NCBI GenBank assembly: GCA_051294375.1
Contig: CM119263.1
Location: forward strand, 8,195,992-8,259,991
Source: Paraspadella gotoi
Taxonomy: Eukaryota > Chaetognatha
DNA length: 64,000 nt
Direction: 5' to 3'
In this document: positions 33,496-50,231 of the stretch, one piece after another
How positions within the stretch are numbered: the first letter of the stretch is position 1
Layout: the number at the start of each line of letters is the position of its first letter
The notes under the pieces: model-generated
Told to the model about the DNA's origin: nothing
Seen by the model: only the letters and a program-made list of their open reading frames with translations
The model's database searches: none
Made by a program: the position numbers and the translations under genes

Positions 33496-34223
33496 ATTGA
33501 AGAGGCCACATAAAAAAAAAAAATGGTTAGGGAGAACAGAAAAAGAAAAAAAACTATTTCTAAAGCGAGGACTGCCCTTCACCCTTCCTCTCCTTTTAAC
33601 CGCGCTGTGTGAGAAAAGGATCTCTTCGTCTCTGTCTCTGTCTGACTCTCTTCGTCCGTGTCCTCTAGGTTTCGTCCCCGAGAGCGAGAGTCTACATTCC
33701 TGTCGAACGACCTGAGGCGATTAAGAAAAATCATCTCCTTGGAGGTCGCAGATGTTTTCCCGTCGGTTATCATCTGTTTCATCGACTCGAATCATCTTCT
33801 TCATCTGTCGTTATTCATTCGCATCATGGTCGTCAAATAATATCGTCTTTCTGCTTTCTAGTCTTCTGCTTAAATATCACAAGATAACGATTATCGTATA
33901 TTACTGTATCGAGTCATCTTTTTGATGTTAATCCGTTTCTTAGCTATGTAGTTAGTCGTTCAATCTATAAATAATAATCCGTTATCGCCCGTTGCTGATT
34001 CGACTTTTTTTTGGGGGGGGCCAACCGATTTTTGTATTAAATATATAAGTATAACAACGAAGCCGCGAAAGAGATTTAACAGGAGGGTGAGTTATTTTGT
34101 ATTTTCGCAGCCTATAACGGAAAGGCGTTGAATGTCCACGGAACATAAATTTTCTCTCTTTTTTTTTCTCTCTGCCAAAATTATTCAAATTTTTCAGACT
34201 TCACCTGGTCGTAAACGTTATTT

Positions 34224-34230
<7 letters not shown>

Positions 34231-34268
<38 letters not shown>

Positions 34269-34475
34269 TCTCTCTCTCTCTCTCCTCTTTTCCCCCTCCT
34301 CCCCCTACCTCATCTTTTCTCCCTTGCCTCATTAACTCTTCCATAATGAGTCCGCGGCGATGGGCGTTCCCCAGTTCGCAGGCACGAGTCAGATCGTCGT
34401 CGTCGTCCGGCGTCGTGTCGTCGTCGTCGTCGTCGTCGTCGTCGTGTCGTCGTCCTCGTCGTCGTCGTCGTGTCG
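34231..34475. repeat. (CT)n, C-rich unique stretch and (GTC)n
   Basis: CT tract 34231-34286, unique 34287-34395, then GTC units with GTCGTGTCG interruptions to 34475. Resolves the gap at 25958-26147. Confidence 0.9.
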
Positions 34476-34772
34476 TCATCAACGTCATTATTTACGCCAT
34501 AAATTCGACGACGACGAGGACGACGATGATGAAGATGATAATCCAGTTAATGGTAATGGTGATAATTGTCACTGTTTAAATGGGTGAGCGTCTTAATCGA
34601 GTCACTAATTAACCCAAAAAAAAAGTTGAAAAAAGAAGTCCAATAAGTTGACGTCCCAATGCTGCTATTTTCAGAAGATCGAGTATTTATTTGCTCCTCC
34701 AAAATCTTACTATTTTTGTGAGCTATATGTTGTCGGCATGGCAAAGTTCACCCCGCCTCTTTAGCATGACAC

Positions 34773-35010
34773 CTTCAGTCGTGACCCGGTGGCTCATTGA
34801 CTAAAGCCATCAGCTATGACCACTAGGTACCGGGTGCAATCCCAACCGGTACTACTCTGTGGGAAAGCGTGAGGACGGCCGTAAGCCGCCTTGGGGGCGT
34901 GGAAAACCCTCAAGCCTGGTCCAAGCCCAGCCCGTTCCATAGCTGCTAGAGGGGGTTATAGAAGTTACGGATAGTCATCTTCATCCCACTTAGCGCTTAT
35001 CCACATATAT
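34773..35010 (+). mobile_element. tRNA-derived SINE, copy 2
   Basis: Same element as 26480-26720, with the A box at 34790 and the B box at about 34832. One C of the CTCATGA loop is missing and other single bases are lost (CCAACCGGT). Because it lies inside the duplicated locus, it is not an independent insertion. Confidence 0.6.
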
Positions 35011-35394
35011 TTGAGTTTAATCACTTTCTCTTTTTTTTATTATCATTTTATTCTCCTCACCCTTTTTTGTGAGAAACCAAACGCTCGAATAAACTTTTCC
35101 TTTTATTCTTCAGACTTATTCTTCCTCCGTTAAAATTTCTTTCGTTTCCTCACAAAATTCTTCATATTTTTTTTCCGGACATAAAGAACTTTTCCGTCTT
35201 TTTCCCATCGCGAGCGAAAAAAATGTTAATCGAATCTAAATCTGTTTTGTCGAATAAAGAAAAAGAAAAAGAACTAAAAGCGTGAATGCCTAACAAAACC
35301 CTTGACCCCGAGACGTGACGTCGAGAAAGTTACCTATTTTTGTTTTTCGTCGCTTCTCCTCGAGATGGATTCATGTATATTCTCAGGGGGTCTC

Positions 35395-35419
35395 TATCTC
35401 TCTCTCTCTCTCTCTTCCT

Positions 35420-35483
<64 letters not shown>

Positions 35484-35485
35484 TC
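35395..35485. repeat. (CT)n microsatellite
   Basis: CT units with CTTCC and CTCC interruptions. Counterpart of the more complex 27205-27440. Confidence 0.93.
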
Positions 35486-35561
35486 CCACACAACGCCCCC
35501 CCACCGCGTGGGGCCTTTTGTTTTTTTTTTTTCGTCTTGTTTTCGTTGGTCACCTGCGGAG

Positions 35562-35749
35562 CATCACGTGATCGGCGTCCAAACGCTCTCTCGATCTCCG
35601 GACCCTCTAGCGGACGACGACGACCCCGACGATGCTGACCGCTTCGTCGAAAACGCTAACTCTCCCTTCGGCGACGCCGATCCATTTGCCAAGCGAGTTA
35701 CGTCGAGGCGGCGCCGACGCCGGTGGCCGACGCCGGCGGGCGATTCCAG
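35562..35749 (+). CDS. possible internal exon, Asp-rich, copy 2
   Basis: Counterpart of 27517-27708. Here the frame stays open from HHVIGVQTLSRSPDPLADD through DDADRFVENANSPFGDAD to PFAKRV, then shifts because GTTTACG is GTTACG and GGCGGCC is GGCGCC. The PDDADRFVENANSPFGDADP segment is not simple repeat and has C-ending codons, the best coding-like signal in the window. The same weak CAG/GTTAAT donor follows. No family recognised. Confidence 0.32.
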
Positions 35750-35821
35750 GTTAATGGACGCCGGAGAGAAAAGGCTAAATCATCCGGCGTCGATCTTCGA
35801 CGATCATCGCCCTCATATGTG

Positions 35822-35826
35822 TCTCT

Positions 35827-35892
<66 letters not shown>

Positions 35893-35930
35893 CTCCTCTC
35901 TCCTCTCTCTCTCTCTCTCTTTCTCATTCG
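35822..35930. repeat. (CT)n microsatellite
   Basis: CT units with CTCC and CTTC interruptions. Occupies the place of the 25-N gap and extra DNA of copy 1. Confidence 0.93.
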
Positions 35931-35967
35931 TCCGCTCTCATTGGCTTTGATGATGACAGCATCAGTG

Positions 35968-36158
35968 ACGATACGGAAGACGATGAAAGGGAAAAGACCG
36001 ACGTTCTCGACGACGACAACGACGACGACGACGAAGACAACGACAACGACTACAACGACGACGATCAGGCTAAAGATGAAACCAAAAAAATTGTTAGAAA
36101 ACGACGCAAAAGCAGACGACGCCGTTCCAAGAAAGTCAACCATATTTGCACTGACTAA
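35968..36158 (+). CDS. Asp-rich open frame, possible exon, copy 2
   Basis: Same acidic frame as 29343-29527. Upstream it extends in frame to GFDDDSISDDTEDDEREK from about 35943, sequence that copy 1 lacks. The end differs by indels (KKIVRKRRKSR here). It does not join in phase with the possible exon at 35562-35749 through an obvious AG acceptor. Confidence 0.22.
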
Positions 36159-36484
36159 ACTCTGCACTTAGTGAGGATTTAACGACAAAGATATTGACGG
36201 CGACGACGTGGACGACGACGACGACGACGACGACGACTAAGAGGACGACGACGACTAAGAGGACGAAGACGACGTTGTTGACGACGTTGACGTCTGCTTT
36301 TGGAGCGGAACGTCACGCCCCCGTGAGTTTGGAATCGACTTTGACGAGGGTGGCAATCGAAGACTGTGAAAACGACTATGCGACGACGATGGCAACTATT
36401 TGACAATTTGGATGTCGAATGCCGCTACTGAAATGGCAAAGCCAGTGTTTTAGTCGGGTGCCGTCACTGATATTTGTGTGAGAG

Positions 36485-36565
<81 letters not shown>

Positions 36566-37552
36566 GTCTGTCTCTTTCTCTCACTGCTCTAGTGGTTTCA
36601 TAGTCGTCGTCGTTACGCTTGTTGCCATGGAGAAAACTGGGTTGGGCTTTGGTTAGATTTGTGGCTGAGAGAAACGAGAGAAAAATGGAAAGAGAAAGAG
36701 AAAAAGAAAAGAAAAAAAAAAAAAGAAAAAAGAAAAAGAAAATAGAAAAAGAAAAGAAGATTGAGGAAAAAGGGAAGATTTAACGGAAACAGTGAGCCCG
36801 AGCTGTTGTTGCTGATTCAGTGAGGTACAGTGAGAGGCGAAAGTTTTTAAAACGGTGGTTCTGGGATATACGCATTCATGTGAATGTAACTTATGACAGA
36901 CATTGGTTTTCTTACAGTTTTGACAAGTTTGAGAGGTTGTTTTTGAGCTTGAAAAATTAATACGCTTGAGCAAAGTTCACTTTAGTGTAAAAAACAATTA
37001 TTATTAACTAAAAATACTTTTTAAAAAAATATTAACTCTAAAGTGAGAAATAAAAAAGAGACGGTAAGAGAGAGAGAAAAAAAATGAGCAGAGAACGAGT
37101 TAATGAAGAGGCAAAGTGTAAAAGGACGGGGAGAAAATGAAAAGGGCGAACGAAAAGAGATGAGGAAAGGAAAGGACTGTATTTCGTCGAAAACCCTTTT
37201 CCCTCTGCTCAAAGTCAAAAGGGAAAAGAAAAAAAAAGGAAAAAAAAAAAGAAAAAGCGAATCGCCCAAAGGAAAAGATTCGGCGGAAGGAATGAGTTAA
37301 AACAGGAAAAGAAAAAAAAAAGAAGGAAAAAAAAATGAAAGGGGGGGACCTGGGGGGGAAAACGAAGATTCGAGCTTTTTAAAAAAGAAAAAGAAAAAGA
37401 AAAAAAGAGAAAGAAAAGAAAAAGATTCTTCGCCTGCATTCGAGCTTAAACGCGCGAGCTGAACGGAGATTCAGTAAGAAGCTGGACGTCGGCACAGTCG
37501 ACTGTTGACAGTCCGGGGAAGTTCACCCGGTGAGGTCTCTCTCTCTCTCTAT

Positions 37553-37605
<53 letters not shown>

Positions 37606-38127
37606 ATCTTTATAATACTGTTTCGCTATACCGCTCCTCTTTTTCTATCTTTCCCTCACTCTCTCTCGCATGCAAATTTATTTGAGTTTAGAATTTTCTT
37701 ATGTAGATCCAGGGATCTGTTTGGAGCGGCGTCCTTTCCCTTCCTCTCTCTTTCCTCTGATCTCTCTCTCCCACTTTCGAGGAAGTCAGCGTCTTTCCCG
37801 TCACTCCCTCAATTTTTATGGACAAATTTGTCATATTTCCCTGTCATTGTCAAATGTCTAATTTCGTTAAATTTTAAATTTTTTTAATTATCTTATCTTT
37901 CTTCATTCCTAGCTTTTCTTATCGTCTTCTACTCTTCTTTAATAACTCACTTCTCTTTCCTCATTCTCCTCTCCTTATTCTCTTTCCTTTCTCTTCCCCC
38001 TTTTATTTTCCTTCTCTGATCTCTACCCATTTTTTCTCCCCTAAGCGAGGATTTGTTCCTTTTCCTCGCAGCCCTCTACTTTATTCCGCTCTATCCACTA
38101 CCATTAAATATCCTCGTCTTCATGAAC

Positions 38128-38140
<13 letters not shown>

Positions 38141-38179
<39 letters not shown>

Positions 38180-38192
38180 CTTCTCTCTCTCT

Positions 38193-38226
<34 letters not shown>
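38141..38226. repeat. (CT)n microsatellite at duplication edge
   Basis: CT tract that continues past the point where copy 1 ends in its 25-N gap. Confidence 0.93.
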
Positions 38227-39164
<938 letters not shown>

Positions 39165-39655
39165 AGTTTTGTAGCATAAAGAAATAAAGGTTGTGGAGGA
39201 GAGAAAATCTATTCTTTATTGTAAAAACAATTTTGCGAGATTAATAAATTAATTTCGAATACTCTCAAGCCAGTATCATGAATTTTTTCGTCGAGACACA
39301 TCAACTTACAGGATAAATGAACAATATGAATATGATGTTAATATTTTTTTTTGCTATGAAAAAGAGAAAAAAATAAAAAAAATAAAAAAATGTATTTTGT
39401 TTCGACTTTCGAGAGATAAAATTGAAAGGGATCGAGAAAAGAAAATAGTGCTGTTTAGTTGAAATAGAAATAAAAGAAATACTATTTATAACTACAGTAT
39501 CGCGTAATTCCAGTAAAGGAAAAGGAGAACAAAGGAGGAAAGAGCAGCAGGGAAACTCTAACTTTCTTGAGAGGGAGTGTCGGGATCGAAAAAAGTGGGC
39601 GTGGCGCTGTGTAGGGGAAAAAAAAGGAATGGAAGGGAACTTCAAGGGTGGTGAA

Positions 39656-39712
39656 GAGGAGGAGGAGGAGGAGGAGGAGGAGGAGGAGGAGGAGGAGGAG
39701 GAGGAGGAGGAA
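39656..39712. repeat. (GGA)n microsatellite
   Basis: About 19 AGG units. The inverted counterpart is (CCT)n at about 46200-46242. Confidence 0.95.
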
Positions 39713-40249
39713 GAGGAAGATGATTGATGCGGAAAGGACGATGCGAGGTGCTTTGTCTTGCGACAGAGTTGGGTGTCGCCGGAAGAGTTTTAGGGGGTGG
39801 AGGGGCCGGGCTGAAGAAGTGGAGGGTTGGGGGGGAGGAAGGGGCGAAGGGGAAAAGAAAGGGAAATGGAAAAGTTGGAAGAGACCGGAGACGCCAAAAC
39901 TCTGCCCACGATAAATGGTTGATATTTGGAGCGAGTCGCGAAAAAATATGGGAGGGAGAAAGGAGGAGGCCATGTAACATTGTTGGAATGTACCCGTCAC
40001 GAAGCGGAAGATGAACGCGGAAGAGAGTTCGATACATTGGAGGAATAATAATGACTCAGAAAATAGAACCGGTAAATTTAAAAAAAAAAAAAAGGATTGC
40101 TCGAAATATTAAATATAGAGCGAAAAAAGTGATCTATTGTTTACATCGTACCGCAAATGGTCTCTTTTGTTTATTTTTAATTACTTTTATTGGGTACTTT
40201 TTTTTTTAAATTTTATTCCAGAGAAACAAAGAGCGGGCGAGTCAAAGTG

Positions 40250-40402
<153 letters not shown>

Positions 40403-40569
40403 AAAAGGAGGGTGGCCGCGTTACTAACATAAATTTTCGTTTCGCGACAATATGCAAATTTAGTACTGATAAATCAATCCACATTCATCAAAAGCAAAAG
40501 GGGGAATCCATGCGTAGGTAGCGTGAGCTCATTTCAGTTGTGAGAGCTCGTTTCTGACATTTCACTGGC

Positions 40570-40865
40570 AACCATTACGTCGCTGTCATTGGTGCTTAAC
40601 GATTACATTTCAGTAAAGTTTCTGTTGGCGCAACATGACTGTCACTAATTCAACCACCCGATGGTTATTTCCATATTTTATCACTCGCCAGTATTGCCAC
40701 ACGCCAGCCAGGTTTCGATCACTGCCCGATCGACGCCGCTACGATGGACGGGGTCCTTGCAATGGCACGCGTTGCCAGTAAACCACTCGCTTCCATTGGT
40801 GACGCGACGGTTGGTGCCACCGTCATCAACGCCCCTCCCCCCATAAAAGCTCTTCCTCATAGATA
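40570..40865 (+). promoter_or_regulatory. possible promoter upstream of Ala-rich ORF
   Basis: Two ATTGG boxes (GTCATTGGTGC near 40587, TCCATTGGTGACG near 40792), CpG-rich sequence, a C run and a TATA-like CCCATAAAAGC about 20 bases before the ATG at 40866. If the TATA-like word were used, transcription would start at or beyond the ATG, so it may not serve this start. No experimental support. Confidence 0.25.
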
Positions 40866-41225
40866 ATGGCGGCGTCGGCGGCGTCGGTGGCGGCTGCGGT
40901 GGCTGTGGCGGCGGGGTGTGCGAGCGACACGCACCCGGCGGCGCCTGCGAACCAAATCTGCGGCGATGGAAGCGCGGGGAAAAAGTGCCACGCGTCAGAC
41001 GAAACGGGCAGTTTCGCCGTTTCTACCTCGTCTGGCATCCCGCCTCTCCTTAAGACCCTTAAGCCCTCTTCGCTTCCCCCCCTTTCTCCCACATTCTCGC
41101 CCCCCCTTCTTCCGCCCCCTCATCGCCCTCTCCTCCGAGCTCGGGTCGCTCCCCACGTTGCAAGGCTTAACCTCCACGCACAAGTTCAATTAGCGTTTCT
41201 GGGTAAAAGAATGCCACGCATTTAA
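40866..41225 (+). CDS. possible 5' exon, Ala-rich leader, 119 codons
   Basis: ATG in a favourable context (A at -3, G at +4). The start MAASAASVAAAVAVAAGCA is Ala/Val-rich and could pass as a signal-peptide core, though it lacks a basic N-terminus. Then comes SDTHPAAPANQICGDGS, a Ser/Thr part, a Pro-rich part (PSSLPPLSPTFSPPLLPPPH) and a basic end. A possible donor, CTGGGTAAAAG, lies near 41200. The inverted copy (about 44674-45004, minus strand) is frameshifted almost at once. GC-rich DNA gives long open frames by chance, and the GCG-rich start may be a triplet repeat, so this is a weak call. No family recognised. Confidence 0.22.
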   Translation: MAASAASVAAAVAVAAGCASDTHPAAPANQICGDGSAGKKCHASDETGSFAVSTSSGIPPLLKTLKPSSLPPLSPTFSPPLLPPPHRPLLRARVAPHVARLNLHAQVQLAFLGKRMPRI

Positions 41226-41271
41226 AATCTTTGTGACGGATGGGCCTTGCGCGGAAAAACGCCGTGGGCGA

Positions 41272-41273
41272 GA

Positions 41274-41362
<89 letters not shown>
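41272..41362. repeat. (GA)n microsatellite
   Basis: GA units with AAGA and GGA interruptions. Counterpart CT tract at about 44505-44605. Confidence 0.95.
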
Positions 41363-41364
<2 letters not shown>

Positions 41365-42008
41365 GCCAGGGAGGCAGGAAGGGAACAAGGAAGAGTATCG
41401 GTTGGATTGAGGCCGGATTCCCGAAGGAGACCGAGATAACGTTTCGAAGGAGTTGAGGGGATGGGAAGAGACGAGGGGTGTGGAGGGGGTTCGGGGTGGA
41501 GGGGGTTGTGGAAGAAGGAAAAAAGGTGGAAAATGGATGATTGGAGTTGGATCGGATTCGTGTGACTTGGGGAGGAAGAAGAAGAGGAAGAGGAGGAAGT
41601 CAAAATTGATACGCTCAGCGGCCAACTTTATGCCAAACGTTATGTCTCTTTTGGACAATTTTGATAAATGGTTAAGTATATAGAAAAATCGTACGGTATG
41701 AATGACAAAATTGAACGAATGTGTCTTTATATCAAATGTGGGATCCATTTTTACGTTTATGCATTCAAGTAGAAATATGATTAAAAAAAAAAAACCCATT
41801 GCAGCATCGAAGGACTTGCTGGCGCTACTACTTTTTTTTCTTGTTTATTTTCCTGAATTTATTCGAGAAGAAAACCCTTAAGGGAAAAAGGGAAAAGAAA
41901 TTTTCGTAATTAAAAATTAATCTTTGTCGAAAAATAGACAATTTTCTAAATTGCTTTTTGCCCACGTGTTAGCCCTTAACCGGGGAGAAAAATGGAGGCA
42001 GAGAGAAG

Positions 42009-42136
<128 letters not shown>

Positions 42137-42458
42137 AAGTGTCGTTTTCAAAATCACGAACATAAACAGAAATAATGAAAGAACCGGAAGAAAAGGGAGA
42201 AAAATTCTAAGGGAAAAATGTGCTGTATAAATGGAAGGGAAACGAGAGGGAGTGAAAAAAGGGTGTGTGTGAGCGAGAGAGAGAGTATATCACACATGTA
42301 CGAGGATTTAATACAATAACAAAGAACATCTTGTGAGTTAAACTAATTCAGAGACACATCGACAAATATATATATCATGGGAGAAAATTATAAGCTAATA
42401 CGGTATGTGTGTACAAGAGAATAAAAAAAGAAAGAGAGAAACATAGAGAGAGTGAGAT

Positions 42459-42463
<5 letters not shown>

Positions 42464-42517
<54 letters not shown>
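42464..42517. repeat. (GA)n microsatellite
   Basis: About 27 GA units. Counterpart CT tract at 43306-43392. Confidence 0.95.
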
Positions 42518-42520
<3 letters not shown>

Positions 42521-42850
42521 AAGAGAGATAATAGCATCGTGATTTTTTATACGCCACCATTTTTTGTTCCCTCGTAAAACTATAAAACCTCCGGGTCTGT
42601 GAGGCGAGGCTCCAAGTTTTTTTCTCCCAGTGAATTTGTTGCGTTGGTGCCAACATTGTACGCCCCCTTTCCCTCATCGGTGAAAGGTTTCCCTCCTCTT
42701 TGCTCGTCCCCTTTTTTTTAAGCTCCTTTGTTTTTCCTTGTTATAAATTCCTTTTCTCCCCGATTTAGTAGTTTTTACTGATCCTCGCTCTGCCTTCCTT
42801 ATCTTTTTTGCGTTTCCTCTCTTTTCTTTTCATTTCCTTTTTTTTTTTTT

Positions 42851-42877
42851 GCGGAGGAAGAGAGAGAGAGAGAGAGA

Positions 42878-42943
<66 letters not shown>

Positions 42944-42971
42944 TTGGGAGGCCAAATGGGTTATGGGAGAT
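42851..42971. repeat. centre of inverted repeat with (GA)n
   Basis: 121 bases not palindromic themselves: GCGGAGGAA, about 40 GA units, and a unique end (GAATTGGGAGGCCAAATGGG). Confidence 0.9.
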
Positions 42972-46756
<3,785 letters not shown>

Positions 46757-46781
46757 NNNNNNNNNNNNNNNNNNNNNNNNN
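46757..46781. other. assembly gap, exactly 25 N
   Basis: Coincides with the outer end of the right arm. Sequence after it does not match the flank of the left arm. Confidence 1.
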
Positions 46782-46892
46782 GCGGTTGCAATGAAACGAT
46801 GTCACATTTGCCATTTTTTTGCGTGCCATTCGTATCGTATCAAAGAGCCATACATCATGCCATCGTTTCCACCAAGCTGCGTTTAGGAGGGA

Positions 46893-46923
<31 letters not shown>

Positions 46924-48830
46924 GGAGAGCGTTCGAGAGAGAAAAGGCGGGGAGAGGAAGGGAAGATAAAGGGGATATCGAAATAGGGAGACGGTGAATC
47001 GGGACATGGGAAAAGGGAAAGTGAAATCGGGAGACAACAAAGAGAAAGTCGTTTGATAAAGATTGGTGCGTCTTCCTCTTTTTTTTTTTCTTTTTTTTTC
47101 TTTTGGGCCCGAGTTTCGCTTTTGTTTTTATTCGTCAGAAGTCGCGTCTCTTTTTTCCTGCTGGGTGAACAATCCGGTTGCAGATTTGTTCCTTTTCGGC
47201 GATTGCACCTTTCTTCTTTCTAAATGGATTCAAGTCATATGTATTACGCATAATAAACAATGTCATTTCTGGTTGCCACTTGAGTGCAGACGCTTGAAAA
47301 AAAAAAAAAAACCTTTATCTTTGGAAATCCCTCTTTATTTCGATTTCTTTTCGGAAAATGACTCTCGAGCAAAAGAGGAATCAGTCAATCGCAGACAGAA
47401 ACTTTCTGTTCTTCGGATTTTGAAACTTCAAAACTTGTATTTCAATTTTGGCAAAGAGATAAAAATAATTTCATAATATTGAAATATTTTTGTAAAGGTA
47501 TACGTATACGTACTAAAACAGTCGAACAACCGATTGAAAAAAAATCAATTAATGCCGCCCAAAAATCTTCAACGTGCCAAACCTTTTCTTCGAAGGCTGT
47601 AGTCAGCTGTCTCCGCCTCTTTTACAGATGCCGTCGGGCGCCGCTGGACGCCTTGCAGATGCAGGCGGATGCCAGCCGGCCATCGTCCGTCGGCCGAGAT
47701 CGGGTGCCAAATAAGTAGACGTTTTATGACTTGGCGCCGTCGGTGGAGCGAGAAGTGATAAGAATAAAAGACTGCATCGTCTTCTACAGCGGAGATGATG
47801 GGAGGAAAGCTGGCGGCGAAATCTGGGTGGAGGGGGTGGATGGACTAGACAAGACGATAAAGAAGTCGATTATCGCCATACTTCTAATACACTTCCTTTT
47901 CTGTTCAAGAAACGAGTTATTATCGATGTTCCAACGTTCGGCGAGATGTCGCTGTCTCTCTCAGTGATCCATTTTATCGATTGTCGTTTTGTTTTTTGTT
48001 TCTTTTTTTTTTTCTGAGAGGGTGGACTTTGGTTTTATTGTTAATGTCTTTATCTTATTTTTTTTGGTTTGTTTCGACCGCTCTTCTTTCATATTTGTAT
48101 TAGATTTCCTTTTTCTCAAGGAGATTCTTGGATTCTGCTTCGTCCTTTTTCTCCCCTTCCTTCCCCCTTTCCTTCCCCTTCGCCTTTTGATGGGGAACAT
48201 ATTACTTTAATTCGATTAGTTCGCAGGTTGTCGCGTCGCGTTATCGCTTTCTCGTTCATCCTTCGGATTCAGCGACGGGGCTGCGCGGTTGCTCGTCTCG
48301 TTCGCTCCATTCCTCATCTTCAATTGCTCCTCATCCTCTAATTTAGCTCCTTCGCATCGCGTTATTTTGATCAGATCCCATGGCTAATTTTTTTGTAATC
48401 GCCCAATTGTAATAGTACTTAAAATTTCGGTCATGCGAACCCTTAGTTTTTTTACTCCGATACAAATGGATCGATTTTTCCCGCCAATATTCCGTGAAAT
48501 ACACGCAAACTGTTTAATAACGACTGGGAAAATATCACGAAATAACGATTCAATCAAACTGCAGACAATTTGTCTCAGTATGTATCGCTTTTACTAATCA
48601 TTAGGTCATAAAACTACCTGAAGATCAAAAAATGGACCTCTTATGCATTTAATACATATACAGAAAACTTGGTAATATATTGATTCAGATTATAACTAAA
48701 TTGTTTTGTCACGAAAATCGCCAAAAAAAAAAAAAATTGTTCTGAATTTTTCTTTCCTATGGATTTTTTTTTCTTGGGATTTGAGTGGATTAACTGTTTT
48801 TGCCAAAACTTAATCCGAGACTCAATTTTG
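46782..48830. other. unique region, no supported gene
   Basis: GA tract at 46891-46925, poly-T runs (47080-47105), mixed sequence with a GC-richer patch (47600-47720), and T-rich DNA. The longest frames (137 codons at 47063, 79 at 47479, 90 at 48069) are T-rich or start at TTG and match no family I know. Confidence 0.55.
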
Positions 48831-50010
48831 CCATTTTTCCCTTCGCGGATTTTTTTTTTTTTTTTTTTTTTTGTCAATTTTCCCTTTTTCCCATTCTATT
48901 CTGATTTTTTTTTTTCTTTTTTCAGTTTATGAAAGTTCATCGGAGCACAGTTCGGTCGACTTTCAATGACATTGACAATTAGAGTGGAGCACTCAAGAAC
49001 AAAAAAATTATTTGAATGATCGAACAATGATATTTAGATGTGAGATAGTATGATTAACTAGTACAAAAAATATTTTGTTCATATTATCTCGGGAACAGAA
49101 TAGTAAAATATAATATATTTGTAGTAATATCTTTATAAAATAGTAAATTTTAAAAATAATTTTTATAAAAATTTTAATAAAGATTCAGATTCTTCATAAA
49201 AAGTTGAATCAAAAATATAAAACATGTTATCAAAAATTCTGTCATCTTCAATGTTTAAAATTAAAAAAAAGGTGAAAATTCCTGATTTTTTTATTCTCTG
49301 TAGTAGAAACTTATATATGTTAAAACGTTTTAGTCATTTTTTGTGATCTAAACATTAAAATATCATATAACATATTTTATAAAAGTTTCTTAGTTTTTTA
49401 CAGCGAATCCAAATCAGTTCTTAAAAATAAAAAAAAATATTTTAAAATTTGACGATTTTGTAAGGATATTACTATATAAATAATTGAATTTGCTATACTG
49501 TTATGCTAAAAAAATTTTTAAAAGAATTTAAAATTCATTAATTATATGTCCATAGGCAGCAAAAAAATAATGTTCAATCACTCAATCTTTTCATCACTCC
49601 ACCCTATTGACAATGTCTTTGAAAGAAAATATTTTTATGTACGAATGTTAAAAAAGAATTATCTAAAACGTTTAAAGCTAAACGCGATCTCCTTGCGAAG
49701 ATCTTACTCTTTCGTTCTTTTCATTCAAATCGCTTTAAATTATTTAATCGCATCTTCGTTTTTAAAAACGTCTTAAAATCCTAATTTTGAAATAGTTAAG
49801 TTGGTATAAAACTTTAACGATACCTTATCTCCCTCGCAGTTCCTAATCCTCTATAGCGATTTGAAGTTTTCAAAACGAATTTCGTTTCAAACAATATTTC
49901 TGTTTGGAGGGGAAGACCTCCCGCGGTGAATGAAATAAAAGAGGATTGTTCTAAATACTAAAAAAAGTACAAAAAAAAGTACGAAATAAACGATGATCGA
50001 TTCCAATCCC
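48831..50010. other. strongly AT-rich unique DNA
   Basis: Poly-T run (48849-48872) followed by about 900 bases of A/T-rich sequence with TATAAAA and AAATTTTAAA words. No repeat unit, ORF or RNA gene seen. Confidence 0.65.
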
Positions 50011-50013
<3 letters not shown>

Positions 50014-50045
<32 letters not shown>

Positions 50046-50231
50046 NNNNNNNNNNNNNNNNNNNNNNNNNNNNNNNNNNNNNNNNNNNNNNNNNNNNNNN
50101 NNNNNNNNNNNNNNNNNNNNNNNNNNNNNNNNNNNNNNNNNNNNNNNNNNNNNNNNNNNNNNNNNNNNNNNNNNNNNNNNNNNNNNNNNNNNNNNNNNNN
50201 NNNNNNNNNNNNNNNNNNNNNNNNNNNNNNN
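50014..50231. repeat. (CT)n tract running into 186-N gap
   Basis: About 16 CT units before the gap at 50046-50231. Confidence 0.9.

Larger units (their letters stand above)
31655..38140. repeat. large direct duplication, copy 2
   Basis: Collinear with 23290-31629 and without long N gaps. It differs mostly by one-base indels, except for a tract (37021-37420) that looks identical to copy 1. It reads through the microsatellites that are gaps in copy 1. Confidence 0.95.

Noticed and set aside
47479-47967. Two 78-79 codon frames in a GC-richer patch
   Set aside because: One starts at TTG, both are at chance length, and neither has a recognisable motif.
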